Source: Anthoceros angustus | Lineage: Eukaryota; Streptophyta; Anthocerotopsida; Anthocerotales; Anthocerotaceae | NCBI GenBank assembly: GCA_010909165.1 | Contig: MU008168.1 | Span: 496,001 to 560,000, forward strand | Length of the DNA: 64,000 nt | Direction of reading: 5' to 3' | Part shown: piece after piece, positions 46,672-57,825 of the stretch | Layout: each line of letters begins with the position of its first letter | How positions within the stretch are numbered: the first letter of the stretch is position 1 | Made by a program: the position numbers and the translations under genes | The notes under the pieces: generated by a model | What the model saw: only the letters and a program-made list of their open reading frames with translations | Told to the model about the DNA's origin: nothing | The model's database searches: none

Positions 46672-48491
46672 ATGTTTGGTAGCAGTGCAATGCCGTCCAA
46701 GAAACCCGATAATTCCAGGTACTATGACATTCTCGGCATCTCCAAGAATTCCTCCCAGGATGAATTGAAGAAGGCCTACAAGAAAGCAGCCATCAAAAAC
46801 CATCCCGATAAGGGAGGAGACCCTGAGAAGGTGGTGACAAGGCTGCGTTGGCATGCATTCTTAGTTCCCTGCAGCTCGGAATTTGGCGCCAGACTCGCGG
46901 ATTTAACTCACGACTGACTGGCGCCACCAACTGTGTGATCGTTCCAGTTCAAGGAACTTGCCCAGGCGTACGAGGTGCTGAGTGATCCTGACAAGCGACA
47001 AGTGTATGACCAGTACGGGGAAGAGGGCCTGAAGGAGGGCCTGGGAGGGGGAGGCGCGTCGCACAACCCGTTTGACATCTTCGAGTCCTTCTTCGGCGGT
47101 GGAGGAGGACATCCGTTCGGAGGTTGGCTCTCGCTGATCAGCTTCTGGAGACGGTGTCGCAACTGTTACAGTTCAGAACTGAGAGGGATTGATGCCAATG
47201 CACTGAGAAGCTGGGAACTGGCCGGGGGAATTGCTCTGATCATTTTGTAGGTGGCCGAGGCGGGCGCAGGCAGCGGAAGGGTGAAGATGTTGTGCATCCG
47301 TTGAAGGTGTCACTGGATGATATTTACAATGGCACCTCCAAGAAGCTGTCTCTGGCGAGGAATGTTATCTGCCCTAAGTGCAAAGGGTACGACTAGGTCT
47401 GCGTTCTGGTCTTCTGGCTTTGTAGGGCAGAGGTTGCCACGGTTAGCCCGCAGGTGCAGGTGCTCATCATGCTGCAGGTTTGGAATTTTGGACTACAGGA
47501 AGGGGTCGAAAACTGGTGCTCCCGGCCGCTGTGCTGGATGCCAAGGCTCGGGCATGAAGGTTGCCATCAGACAGCTGGCGCCGAATATGATACAGCAGAT
47601 GCAGCACGTCTGTCCGGAGTGCAAGGGATCAGGTAGACTTGTAAGGCATGTTCCAGTGTATGATATCCACGATGTGAGATTTACATGTATGAAGCCGAAT
47701 GATGAACTCGAAGACTAAAACTGTGCGGTCAGGTGAGACCATCAACGATAAAGACAAGTGCGGTCAGTGCAAAGGGCAGAAAGTGGTGCAGGACAAGAAG
47801 CTCTTGGAAGTGCATGTGGAGAAGGGCATGCAGCATGGGCAGAAGATCACCTTCCAGGGAGAAGCCGATGAAGCAGTGCGCTGCCTTGCCTGCCCTGTGC
47901 TTTTGCTTTTGCCACTTGGATAATGCCTCTCTTCATCGGTCTTTAGTTTCTCTGACATGGCCACTCGTGTTGATGTGCACTTAACAGCCAGACACGCAGA
48001 CGGGAGACATCGTATTCGTGCTACAACTCAAGGAGCATTCCAAGTTCAAGAGAAAGGGTGACGACCTGTTTGTGGAACACACTCTGTCTCTTACCGAAGC
48101 TCTCTGCGGGTTCCAGTTTGCACTCACTCATCTAGACGGGAGGCAGCTGCTAGTGAAGGCCTGTCCCGGGGAGGTTGTCAAGTCCGGTCACTTCAAGGCA
48201 ATAAACGACGAGGGGATGCCTCTTTACCAAAGGCCCTTCATGAAGGGCAGGCTGTACATCCATTTTACAGTGGACTTTCCGGACAGCATCAGCCCAGAGC
48301 AGGGCAAGGCGTTCGAGAGCATTCTGCCTAGACCTGGGGGACAAATGACAGATATGGAGGTGGACGAGTGCGAGGAAACCACCCTTCATGATGTGAACAT
48401 CGATGAGGAGATGAGAAGAAAGGAAGCACACGAGGCCTATGAAGAAGATGAAGAAACATCTGGACCTAGAGTTCAGTGTGCCCAACAATGA
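46672..48491 (+). CDS. Type-I DnaJ (HSP40) co-chaperone, copy 1, 416 aa, six exons
   Basis: Exons: 46672-46830, 46948-47122, 47251-47386, 47499-47632, 47733-47875 and 47988-48491, all with GT-AG introns of 100-128 nt. The J domain occupies residues ~15-77 with HPD at 44-46, the motif that stimulates Hsp70 ATPase. It is followed by a Gly/Phe region ([16 protein letters not shown]) and a zinc-finger domain with [24 protein letters not shown] and CGQCKGQK; the last repeat lacks the final Gly, as is usual in plant members. The C-terminal substrate-binding domains follow, then the ending VQCAQQ, a CaaX box for farnesylation. This is the cytosolic/ER-surface class of Arabidopsis J2/J3 (usual length about 420 aa). 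It lies 1.35 kb upstream of a sister gene. It lacks the last intron present there; the codons around that site ([13 protein letters not shown]) are fused. Confidence 0.93.
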
Positions 48492-48699
48492 CGACTCACT
48501 CGCATTACTGCACAAAACACCCTGCTGTGTTTCATGACAGCATCCCGTTGTATTGCTAGCCTGGTCACAAAGCCATCTCTAGTGGTGAGTCTAACTGCGG
48601 AATTGTTTGGCTTGTTCCATCCGAAGTGGACTAAAATACATTTTGTTTTTCTTCTTGTTTTAATCTCTACCGGAACCATTAGTAAATGATAACAAAGGA

Positions 48700-49560
48700 C
48701 CGACGGAGTAACACCCCTTTTCAGCGCGAGGTGGGGCTTTCACGCAGTTAGCGACAAAAACTCACTGGACACCAGTATTAGGAAGTAGTCCGCCGTCAAA
48801 CTCACCACACACGAGCACTAGGCCTCCAAGTAGTCCGCCGTCCTTCCACTGGACGACTCGCAGTTAGCACCATGAGAGATCAGAAAGAGCTCCCCACCTT
48901 TGCCTAAGCTAGGAGCTTAGCTCTCTCCCTATTCCAACAAGAGTCAACAAGAATACATGAGAGATCAGAGAGAGCTCGCCACCTTTGCCTAAGCTAGGAG
49001 CTTAGCTCTCTCCCTATTCCAGCAAGAGTCAACAAGAATTCCAGCAAGAGTCAACAAGAATACATGAGAGATCAAAGAGAGCTCCCCATCTTTGCCTAAG
49101 CTAGGAGCTTAGTTCTCTCCCCTCGATCTCCTCCTCAACAGTTCTCCTCTAGCACGTTCACACTCTAGGCTCCCAAGGCCTCTAGGCACCACAGTCCTAT
49201 CCTCACAAGAATATAGCTCCCAAGTGTTAGGATCCTTCTAGACATGCTCACACTCCAGGCTCTCAAGGTCTCTAGGCTCCAAAGTCCTATCCTCAAGAGT
49301 ATAGCTCCCAGGATCACATGATGCTTTTTCTAGGGCTAGCCTCATCTGCTTTTGTAGGGAGGCTTACATCATTTCCAAAGTAACTGCCTAAAGCAGACTT
49401 TCTTCCTTAAGGCCTAAGCTAAATCTTACCACCATTATTTACAATTTACTAACTAGATTCAGGGTTGCATACATCTCATGCAAGGTTTCTTACTACTGAA
49501 TTCAATGTCAAATATCACCTGTAAATACACCTATTTTACTACGATATACATATGATGTAG
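48700..49560. repeat. Dispersed repeat (possible solo LTR) with internal tandem units
   Basis: Begins near gtaacaccccttttcagc and continues with agcactaggcctccaagtag, gagtcaacaagaat and gctaggagcttagctctctc. The same blocks in the same order occur at 61196-61440. An 85-107 bp tandem unit starts at 48871, 48956 and 49063 (catgagagatca). A ~86-bp unit repeats at 49162 and 49248 (cacactc(t/c)aggctc). Each copy carries the palindrome ctaagctaggagcttag. It lies between the two DnaJ genes. The LTR idea is inference. Confidence 0.6.
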
Positions 49561-49843
49561 GGTTGGATGCGGTGGCAGTACAAAGAGCCGGCTTCCGACA
49601 AACACAGTCCTTTGAAGTTGAAGCTGGTTGTGCGGCAGGGGCGCGGTGTATCTCCACTTCCTTCCGAGCCCAGCCCCGTGGCCGACCCTTACGGCGCACC
49701 TGTTGTGATCGAGTGTGCTGACTCTCGCCGCAGGCGCCGCTGGGATTGGAATTGTGGCGGAAGAGGCAGTTGGTGGGATTGGAATTGCGGCTGTGACTAG
49801 AGTCTGTTGATTCAGCTGTGTCTGTGCGTAGCAGTCTGCAACC

Positions 49844-51719
49844 ATGTTCGGGCGTATGAATTCGAAGAAGAGTGACAACACCAAGTACTACGAGACGCTT
49901 GGTGTGAACAAGAATGCGTCCCAGGACGAGCTGAAGAAGGCCTACAGAAAGGCGGCCATTAAGAACCATCCTGACAAGGGCGGGGACCCGGAGAAGGTGC
50001 GGGCTAAGGAATCCGACATGTTAACTGCCTGCCTGCCTGGGTTCGGTGGTTTGGAGTCGGTTGGAGCCCGACTGATGGTGGTTCGCTTTGTCGCAGTTTA
50101 AGGAGCTTGCCCAGGCTTACGAGGTGCTCTCTGATCCGGAGAAAAGGGAGCTGTATGATCAGTATGGGGAGGATGCGCTCAAGGAAGGAATGGGAGGAGG
50201 GGGTGGCCACAATCCATTCGACATCTTCGAGCAGTTCTTTGGGGCAGGGAGCGGCGGCCACTTTGGAGGTATGGGAGTTACGGGATGTTGGTGTGTTGCG
50301 CTTGACATCTTTGAGTAGGGCATGATGACGGTCTCGCTTAAGCTGCTCCGTTGTGTGGGGGATTTTTTTTCGCTTGTTGAGCCAGGTGGGGGCAGTGGAA
50401 GAGGGATCCGTCGGCAGAGACGGGGTGAGGATGTGGTACATCCTTTGAAGGTTTCTCTGGAGGACTTATATAATGGTACCTCGAAGAAGCTTTCTTTGTC
50501 CAGAAACGTTCTCTGCGCCAAGTGCAAAGGGTACGGTCTTCTCCTCGGCGTTTAGGTATCCGTGTGGTGCAGTTGTGTGGGAAGTTTTTGTTCGACCTAC
50601 TCTTGTAGCATGTGAGCTGACGGACTCTGTTGGATTGGGGCAGCAAGGGATCGAAGACTGGTGCTTCTACCCGCTGTTCAGGCTGTCAAGGGTCCGGTAT
50701 GAAAGTATCCATTCGTCATCTTGGATCAAACATGATTCAGCAGATGCAGCATGTCTGCCCTGAATGCCGTGGGTCAGGTATGCAAGATTATTATCATTGT
50801 GAGCTGCTGTTGGACGCACGGTTTTAACACGAGGCTTGAGATTGAGATAAAGTGGGGTTTGGTTTTCAGGGGAGATAATCAATGAGAAGGATAAATGTGG
50901 CCAGTGCAAGGGTGTTAAAGTTGTGCAGGACAAGAAGTTGCTTGAGGTGCATATCGAGAAGGGAATGCAACATGGGCAGAAGATAACGTTCCAGGGAGAA
51001 GCTGACGAAGCTGTAAGCAGTTCACTTCAGATGTGTGGCTGTGAACACAGTATTTTGTGGCCGGTCATTTGTTGCATGCGGACACGGCCATTAACAGGGC
51101 ATTGGTTGCTGTGCAGCCTGACACACAAACAGGAGACATCGTTTTTGTTCTCCAGTTGAAGGAGCATCCTAAGTTCAAGAGGAAAGGGGATGACCTGTTT
51201 GTTGAGCATTCACTCTCTCTGACAGAGGCACTGTGTGGCTTCCAATTCGCCCTCACCCATCTTGATGGCAGGCAGTTGCTGGTCAAGTCTGAGCCTGGAG
51301 AAGTAATCAAGCCAGGTTTGTCTAGCCCTAGCCTCCCTGGTGTCTTGTCTGGTTTTTCACCTTTCCTTACGTTTCTAACCCTTCTACCCCATGGTGATGG
51401 TGCAGGAGAATTCAAGGCCATTAATGATGAGGGTATGCCTCATTACCAGAGGCCGTTCATGAAGGGCAGGTTGTATCTGCACTTTGCTGTGGACTTCCCG
51501 GACAGCTTGTTAGTGGAGCAGTGTAAACGGCTGGAGGCTATTCTTCCTCCCAGGCCGGGTGGTGAGAGGTCAGACATGGAACTCGATGAGTGCGAGGAGA
51601 CGACCCTTCATGATGTGGATATCGAGGCAGAAATGAGAAGAAAGCAGCATCAGCAACAGCAAGAGGCGTATGAGGAAGAGGAGGAGCAGGGACCTCGTGT
51701 CCAGTGTGCACAGCAATGA
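49844..51719 (+). CDS. Type-I DnaJ (HSP40) co-chaperone, copy 2, 419 aa, seven exons
   Basis: Exons: 49844-49996, 50097-50268, 50386-50530, 50644-50777, 50870-51012, 51117-51315 and 51406-51719. Introns 1-5 sit at the same positions and phases as in the upstream copy. Intron 6 (51316-51405) is unique to this copy, 90 nt long and open in frame. Domains: J domain with HPD at ~42-44, Gly-rich linker ([16 protein letters not shown]), zinc fingers [24 protein letters not shown] and CGQCKGVK, C-terminal client-binding domains, a Gln-rich stretch ([15 protein letters not shown]), and CAQQ as CaaX. Family role: it delivers unfolded clients to cytosolic Hsp70. The start is fixed by MFGR at the J-domain edge, as in other plant members. 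Confidence 0.95.
51316..51405 (+). other. Intron 6 of DnaJ copy 2, in-frame if retained
   Basis: gtttgtctag at the donor, a pyrimidine-rich stretch (cttacgtttctaacccttct) and ggtgcag at the acceptor. It is 90 nt, phase 1, with no stop in the reading frame. Retention would add 30 residues inside the C-terminal domain. Copy 1 has no intron here. Confidence 0.85.
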
Positions 51720-51877
51720 GCAGTGTCTAGATTAAACGGCACGTGCTAACCTGGGATTTCCAGTGTGTCGTGCAGCGTTTGGAATGTGACTGTGGGAAGT
51801 CAGTGCTTGATCGGGCTGTCCGTCGGCAGACATAGCCGGACATGCATGTTTTCGCCGATTGCATTCTCAAATCGCCT

Positions 51878-52192
51878 AACAGCTGATAATCCCTCCCTGA
51901 AGGATATTACGGTTTGATCGGGAACAGACTGTTTTTCGTCCTGTTCTTCTTTTTAGTATGTCGCTGTCATTAAGGTCTTTCGAACTATATACCTACCTGT
52001 TATTGGAACATTTCGTTGGAAAGATAACTAGAAAGAACCGGGTGACCGTTTCTAACAGCTGATACCCCTCCCTGAAGGACGGTACGGTTCGAACGGGTGC
52101 AGACTGGTGTTCCGAACCTGACATGTCACTGTCCTTTTTCTGTATGTGGTTGTAGTTAAGGACTTTCAAACTATGAAACCATTTCATTGGAA
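51878..52192 (+). repeat. 176-bp tandem repeat, two copies
   Basis: aacagctgata at 51878 and 52054, each followed by ccctccctgaagga, acggtt(t)gaa/gatcggg, cagactg and, later, ttaagg(t/a)ctttc(g/a)aactat. It fills the gap between the 3' ends of DnaJ copy 2 and the convergent dioxygenase gene. Confidence 0.85.
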
Positions 52193-52308
52193 AACTTGAT
52201 TACCCTCTGCTGCTGCTCCAGAGTGACCAGACCATTCATAGGCAAACAACAAGATGAAAGGGTCATTGAACCTTAAAACATCGTTTATTCAGTCTTAGAT
52301 GGACAACA

Positions 52309-53462
52309 TCAGACAGATTCCTTGCCAACCGCATTGAGAACCTCTAAACTATCGTTATGAGAATGGGTAAAGCCTATACCCCTCTCGAAGTCGACAGTCT
52401 GTTTGCATCTGAAAGCTATTACCCAAGCTCTCCTCCAACTGTCAGAGCTCAAGTTGCCAGCTGAGCCATGTAGGATTCTTTCATGATGGACAGTCAAATC
52501 TCCACGATCTATCTCAGCTGCTCGGGGCACATCCCCCTCAGCAAGAGTTACAGCCAGTGTATGTGACTTCTCCCGGTCACCATGAGCTGGAACATGTGGC
52601 CTCAGCTTTGGCTCCAAATGAGTCCCCGGTACGAATCTGATGCAGCCGTTTTGGATCCTGGCGTTGTCAATGGCAAGCCAGAAGGATGCTGTTCTGGTGT
52701 CCTCGGTTACTGGCCAGTAAGCCAGATCCTGGTGCCTGGCTCAACGCACGACAACCTCAAATCACTTTACATAACACCGACACTCTCCAGAGCTGGTGAG
52801 AGTATGAAACCTTACCACTTAAATTCTCCGTCTGGTCTATTTGGCGGCTTCGCCAGGAGCTGATCGTAATCAGGTACCATGTCATCACCGAGCAGCTGCT
52901 TCGCAATAGATGCAGCCCGCCTCTCATAAACACTGTTCTTCAGCTTAGGGTTATACCTAGCACAAGAACCAAAACACGCACACAAGGCTGTCACTCAAGA
53001 GCCACTGCCGCATGCTCCACATTCTCATCACCGAAATCGACGGAAGCATGAGCATGAGCTGCAGTTGATGGAGCTGGAGCTGGTTATCTCCACCTTGAAG
53101 GAAGCATGATATTGATGATGGAGTAACTCTCCAGCGGCTTCGAGTAGTCTCCAGACATGTCACAGAAATCCTTGCCTTCAACCGGGACCTCCCGCCTGAT
53201 GAAAGCCATATACTCCTCCTCCAGCTCCGCAACCTCATCCTGAGATAGAACAGCCTGCCATCAAGTAAAACCGGGCAGCTCAATCCCCATCCTTCCCCCA
53301 CCTCGTTTGCTGACAGTCCAAATGCATGCTGCATGCATCCCTCCAACGGCACATACATACATACATACACACCTTCAGATGCACATACCCATCTCTATGA
53401 AAGGCTTCCACCTCCTGGGGAGTGAGAAGGTAGCCGTCCCCTTCCTGCCGCCCGAAAGCCAT
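52309..53462 (-). CDS. Phytanoyl-CoA dioxygenase (PhyH) family protein, 272 aa, four exons
   Basis: Exons on the minus strand: 53462-53373, 53254-53094, 52956-52816 and 52735-52309, all introns GT-AG and all joints keeping the frame (819 nt). The start gives MAFGRQEGDGYLLTPQEVEAF, like the N-terminus of PhyH proteins (LTPEQVxxFxxDGYV). The HxD iron-binding motif is HQDLAYWP, formed across exons 3 and 4. A GCIRFVPGTH turn follows, and the distal histidine lies in VHHERILHGSAGN; these are the 2-His-1-carboxylate ligands of Fe(II)/2-oxoglutarate oxygenases. The family hydroxylates branched acyl-CoAs in peroxisomes; the exact substrate here is unknown, and the C-terminus (GKESV) is not an obvious PTS1. 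AATAAA lies about 20 bases after the stop. Intron 1 holds an (ACAT)n microsatellite. Divergent from the carrier gene at 54116. Confidence 0.85.
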
Positions 53463-54115
53463 GTCTCGCCGACTCGCGTATCAGTCGACTCTGAGACGAA
53501 TCGTAGCTCGCATTGCCGAATCGCCGTCGTCGATGACCACCAAGAATCCGCACAATTCGTCGCTACTGAAAGATGGTCACGTCAAACACGTGTTGGGCAG
53601 AGGCACCTCTGGGTCCGAATCTTCTGATTCCGTGTGCCGTGATTACTGGCAGCGCACCTGCCCTAGTGCCCGCGCGAGAGTTTCGCCGCAGCTGCGGCCC
53701 GGGTCGGTGCCTGGCTCCCATTGGTTCGGGCCTGCAGCCTCGCAAGCCTCGGCCCACCCCAGACGATCTTTGTGGTAGAGCGTTGCAATTTGCCTCCTCA
53801 CAATACGCAATATGCACGAATATTAGAGAGTTATTATAACTGGAGTTCACGACGCGCTTCAGCCTCGGCGGCAGGAGGTGGCTCGGAAGCTTCGGGCCCG
53901 CGGGGTGGGCGCAGAATTAGGGCTGGTCGGGCGGCGAAACCTGGGGCCTGCGTTTTCCCGCAGTCTCTACTGACCCCGCCAGCTCCCAGGTAGCCAGCGC
54001 AGAGCTCTCATTCCAGCGCGCTCCATCTTGCGCAATTGTGTTTGCGGTGTTGTGATTTCTGCGGCTGCTTGCATTTCTTGCCCTGCGCGCAGGGCTCGGA
54101 TTCCAGCTTGCGGCC
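53463..54115. promoter_or_regulatory. Shared divergent upstream region of PhyH and phosphate-carrier genes
   Basis: 653 bases between two outward-facing starts, GC-rich at 53640-53760 and 53860-54110. No clear TATA box at a fitting distance from either start. A plus-strand frame here (53461-53778) overlaps the start of PhyH and is judged accidental. Confidence 0.5.
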
Positions 54116-55234
54116 ATGGCGGAGACGGGACGGTCAGGGCGCTCCATTCTGCCGGATTTCCTCTACAAGGCCAACAGCCTGGCTTTGTTGCCTGATTCCG
54201 GCCGCCTCACGCACGCCATCTCCAGCTATGCCGGCAGCTTGGCGGCCCCGGGGGCCGGATCCGCGAGCTCTGCCACCGCAGTCAAGGCAATGGCAGGCGG
54301 GATTTTTGCGGCGGCCCCGAGGGAGGGGATCAAGCTCTACTCCTCCGACTATTACCTGGCCTGCGCCGTGGGAGGGATGTTGTGCTGCGGCCTTACGCAC
54401 GCCGCCGTCACCCCGTTTGATGTGGTGAAGTGCAACATGCAAATCGATCACGCCAAGTACCCTACCATCTCCACGGGATTCCGGGTGGTGGTCCAGGAGC
54501 ACGGGTCCAGGGGGCTGTTCAAGGGTTTCACTCCCACTCTGCTCGGCTACAGCGCGCAAGGGGCTTGCAAGTACGGCTTCTACGAGTACTTCAAGAAGAA
54601 GTACAGCGATCTGGTCGGGCCTGAGAATGCCAAGAACTACAAGACCTTGATCTACTTGGCTGGATCGGCATCGGCAGAGGTGATCGCAGATGTTGCTTTG
54701 TGTCCGTTGGAGGCTGTGAAGGTGAGAGTGCAGACTCAACCTGGTTTTGCTGCGGGTCTGCATGATGCCCTGCCCAGGATAGTGGGGGCCGAGGGTTTCG
54801 CCGGGCTCTACAAGGGGCTTGTGCCGCTTTGGGGTCGCCAGATCCCGTACACTATGATGAAGTTCGGCACTTTTGAGAACACGGTCGAAGCTCTGTACAA
54901 GTATGTGCTGCCACGGCCGAAGGAACAGTGCACCAAGGGTGAACAGCTTGGTGTCAGCTTCTTGGGAGGATACATTGCCGGTGTGGCGTGCGCTATTATC
55001 TCTCATCCCGCTGACAATCTCGTGTCGTTTCTTAACAACGCCAAGAATGCTACGGTGAAGCAGGCCATAGACACCATGGGGATCAAGGCTTTGTTCACCA
55101 GAGGTTTGCCCCTTCGAATCATCATGATCGGAACACTCACCGGAGCTCAGTGGGGTATTTATGATGCATGGAAGGTTGCCTGTGGCCTGCCCACCACCGG
55201 AGGTACCCCAGTGCAAGAAGAGCAGGACGACTGA
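54116..55234 (+). CDS. PHT3: Mitochondrial phosphate carrier, 372 aa, intronless
   Basis: An inner-membrane carrier that brings phosphate with a proton (or in exchange for hydroxide) into the matrix for ATP synthesis. After an N-terminal extension of ~75 residues, likely a cleaved presequence, come three mitochondrial-carrier repeats. The signature P-x-(D/E)-x-x-(K/R) is seen as PFDVVK (100-105) and PLEAVK (197-202), and the third is HPADNLVS (P298), the divergent form normal for phosphate carriers. The C-terminal FTRGLPLRIIMIGTLTGAQW and GLPTTGG endings are typical. Length equals plant PHT3/MPT proteins (~370 aa). The whole gene is one open frame, whereas I recall flowering-plant homologues having introns. 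Faces the PhyH gene divergently. The long antisense frame on the other strand is a shadow. Confidence 0.95.
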   Translation: MAETGRSGRSILPDFLYKANSLALLPDSGRLTHAISSYAGSLAAPGAGSASSATAVKAMAGGIFAAAPREGIKLYSSDYYLACAVGGMLCCGLTHAAVTPFDVVKCNMQIDHAKYPTISTGFRVVVQEHGSRGLFKGFTPTLLGYSAQGACKYGFYEYFKKKYSDLVGPENAKNYKTLIYLAGSASAEVIADVALCPLEAVKVRVQTQPGFAAGLHDALPRIVGAEGFAGLYKGLVPLWGRQIPYTMMKFGTFENTVEALYKYVLPRPKEQCTKGEQLGVSFLGGYIAGVACAIISHPADNLVSFLNNAKNATVKQAIDTMGIKALFTRGLPLRIIMIGTLTGAQWGIYDAWKVACGLPTTGGTPVQEEQDD

Positions 55235-57084
55235 TTCTTCCATCATTTTTGGTAATCCGTCCTCCTTCTACCCCATTCATATGTTTTGCTTGACCCTCCG
55301 CTGACGGAAGTCTCTCTGGAAGATGTAAGCTTGTTGACATTGCTTATCTCGGTCTGCTTACACACCGACGGTTGTTGTTTGCAGGCGTGCTCACTATGAA
55401 AGTTGCCTGCTGGTGGCCTTGTACTTCTGGCATGCCTCTTGGTACCGGCAGTTTTGCTTGAGAGATTTTAAATGACGAGAAAAGGCGAGTGGGATCCTAG
55501 TCTGAGGGGCTGCTTTTGTCTTCCATCAACTTGTTCCTCGCAAGATGTTCTTTGGATCCAAATGCATTCCACCAGTGTCGGGGAGAATCCCTGCTGACAG
55601 AGAAGCTGGGAATAAGCCCTGGGTTGTTGCTGTTGGTCATCATTTTTGATAGTTTTGCCCTCTTTTTTTCCTGGATAGCTGGTATTTCGTAGTCCAGGCA
55701 AGATTCTTGAGCAACATTCATTCTAGTATTTGACAAATTCCATGGTGGAGGGCCATTACCTTTGGGTATCGCTGCGTATAAATCTGACGTCGAAATTCAC
55801 CCTCTGCCCCATAGGATTTTACCGACACGAGCGAGTAAGAGTTCACAGCTGAGCCCTGGCGTACCTGGCCAGAGCCGGGGTTTCACACTGACCGACCACT
55901 CGGGACCAGCATTTTCGAACTACTTCCGGCAGCTGAGTCCCTTCAATAGAACCCTCTACACAAAACGACTACAATGGAGCCCCTAATAGAGACTTAGTTC
56001 ACCTCATCATGAAGTATAAAATTGTTAGACGTTACTCAGTGCATCTAATCCAGAAATATATAATGGTTACACAGTCACTTAGTGCATCTCATCCATAAGT
56101 ATAAAATTGTTCGACATATGCTCAATCTTATCTTCTAATTCGTATTTATCCAAGGTCTAGGACAAGCAATTCGAGAACATGGCGCATCAACCTCTATACC
56201 TAGCTCTTGCGTATCATGGTGCATCAACCTCTATAGCTAGCACTTGCATATCTTGGTGCATCAACCTATGTAGCTAGCACTTGCGGATCATGGAGCATCA
56301 ACCTATGTAGTTAGCACCTACCCTTGTAGCTAGCACCTATAAGTATAAGTACTACAGCATTCTACAATAGTACTTGAAATCATTATAACTAGTTCACCCA
56401 AAGACCAGCGTGAAAATACTTACATCATTGTTAGCACCATAAGGATTGGTGATCCTTGGGCTTTGGTACCCTTAGATCTCTATGAGTATTGTTGCTTGAT
56501 CTCAGAGGATTAATCTATGCTTAGTTCTCGGTATGTTCTAGAACTCCTGGCAATCTATATATGCATGACCTTAGTCTATCTGTATTTATTGTATATTGAT
56601 GGTTTTAATCTATTGTTTCATTTTTGGTGATTAACTAATAGATTAACTTTATTTCCATCCTCTCCTAATTATCCATTCTTTGGTGGTGTTCACAATCTTG
56701 CACCATTGCTAGCAGAGCAAGGATCGACCCCTTGGGCCTTGGTCCACTTGGCTCCTATGAGTATTTTTATTTGATCTCCTACCATTTAATAATCCTTAGC
56801 CCTCGGCATGTTTATAAATCTTCTTGCAATCTACATATGGGTGATCTTATTTTAACCTTATTTTACTATTACTCTCCTACCTAACCATCCTTGAGCAAAA
56901 AGTTTTTGGAAGTTAGACCTCACAACATGCTATTCACAAATACTAGAAAGAAGTAAGCCAAACACAAACAACATTATTGTGGAACACAAGTTGGAATTAA
57001 TCTGTACTTCATTATTGCAAGTTTGGCACATATAAACTTGAGAATATAGCCGGTAAATCATCGTGCACTTTGGGGAATTTATAG
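55235..57084. other. 3' flank of the carrier gene, then AT-rich DNA with repeats
   Basis: Nothing coding is seen after ~55.3 kb. About 56184-56340 holds a ~45-bp tandem repeat (gcatcaacct(c/a)t(a/g)tagctagcac, four copies). About 56440-56580 and 56735-56860 are diverged direct repeats sharing ttgggc(c)ttggt, tatgagtatt and gcaatct(a)atat. Around 55985-56125 ttagt(t)c.cctcat.. and agtataaaattgtt are repeated. Confidence 0.6.
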
Positions 57085-57570
57085 ATGGTAAAAAGTACTC
57101 TAACTTATCCACCAAAGTTGGAAGCTAACTGCAGTAGCAAAGCTCAAGCTATAGCAAGTGAAGACCCTGAAATTGCAAGCTTAACTTTGGTTAGAATTCC
57201 TTTTATACCTATGACAAAAAAGGATCATATGCCAACTATTGATTTATCAACACAGTTAGTTGCAACATCGACAGAGTTATCTACGAGAAAAAGAACCAGA
57301 AATGAAAATACTTATTCACTCCACTCAAAGAGAAGGAAATGTGTACATCCCAATCGAGCCCTTGGAGTTGGGATTGAATCACATAAAGTCTACCTGTATG
57401 TTTTAGAATCGAGTCATTTTCTGCAGTTGGCCACGAACAATTTTCATAGAACTTCAACTCAAGATAAATGTCAAATTCAGAGGAAACGACTTCAAGAGGA
57501 GTTAATTCGAATTGAAAAGTTATACAAGCGTATAGAGGAGAGAAAATTGGAACTTTTTCACTATCCTTGA
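57085..57570 (+). CDS. Orphan basic protein, 161 aa
   Basis: One open frame in AT-rich DNA, where long frames by chance are rarer than in the GC-rich parts. Basic patches (TRKRTRNENT, SKRRKCVHP) could be nuclear localisation signals. The C-terminal 40 residues (QIQRKRLQEELIRIEKLYKR) form a probable coiled coil. I recognise no family. It may be the last exon of a larger gene, or a transposon-derived gene. Position ~250 bases before a LINE 3' tail on the same strand. No TATA or splice evidence was found. Confidence 0.4.
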   Translation: MVKSTLTYPPKLEANCSSKAQAIASEDPEIASLTLVRIPFIPMTKKDHMPTIDLSTQLVATSTELSTRKRTRNENTYSLHSKRRKCVHPNRALGVGIESHKVYLYVLESSHFLQLATNNFHRTSTQDKCQIQRKRLQEELIRIEKLYKRIEERKLELFHYP

Positions 57571-57825
57571 AATCAAGGGTCTTCCTCCTCTTCCTCATAT
57601 AACAATTGGAACGGAAGAGCTTTTGATACTCACTCAAATTGAGTTTTTTTGATGTAATTCTTCAAAAAAAAAAATAATGGCGAAAGCATTTTCCTCTTTC
57701 ATGAATAGCCACATTAGGTTCTTCGTTTAGACCATAGAGTATGAGTTTTCTAAAATTTATAAAAATATATTATTTAATTTTTGGTATCACCTAGAAGAAC
57801 TTAAAAATATACTCTTTAGGGCTAG

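Noticed and set aside
48871-49310. Regular repeats that might suggest a CRISPR-like array
   Set aside because: Units are direct tandem copies without unique spacers, in a plant nuclear context.
53461-53778. 105-codon plus-strand frame starting at the PhyH start codon
   Set aside because: It overlaps the opposite gene's first codons and the shared upstream region. Low-complexity Ser/Arg/Pro composition and no homology recognised.
54134-55246. 370-codon minus-strand frame opposite the phosphate carrier
   Set aside because: The plus strand encodes an unmistakable carrier with all signature motifs. The antisense frame is open only because of its GC-rich codon use and shows no domain.
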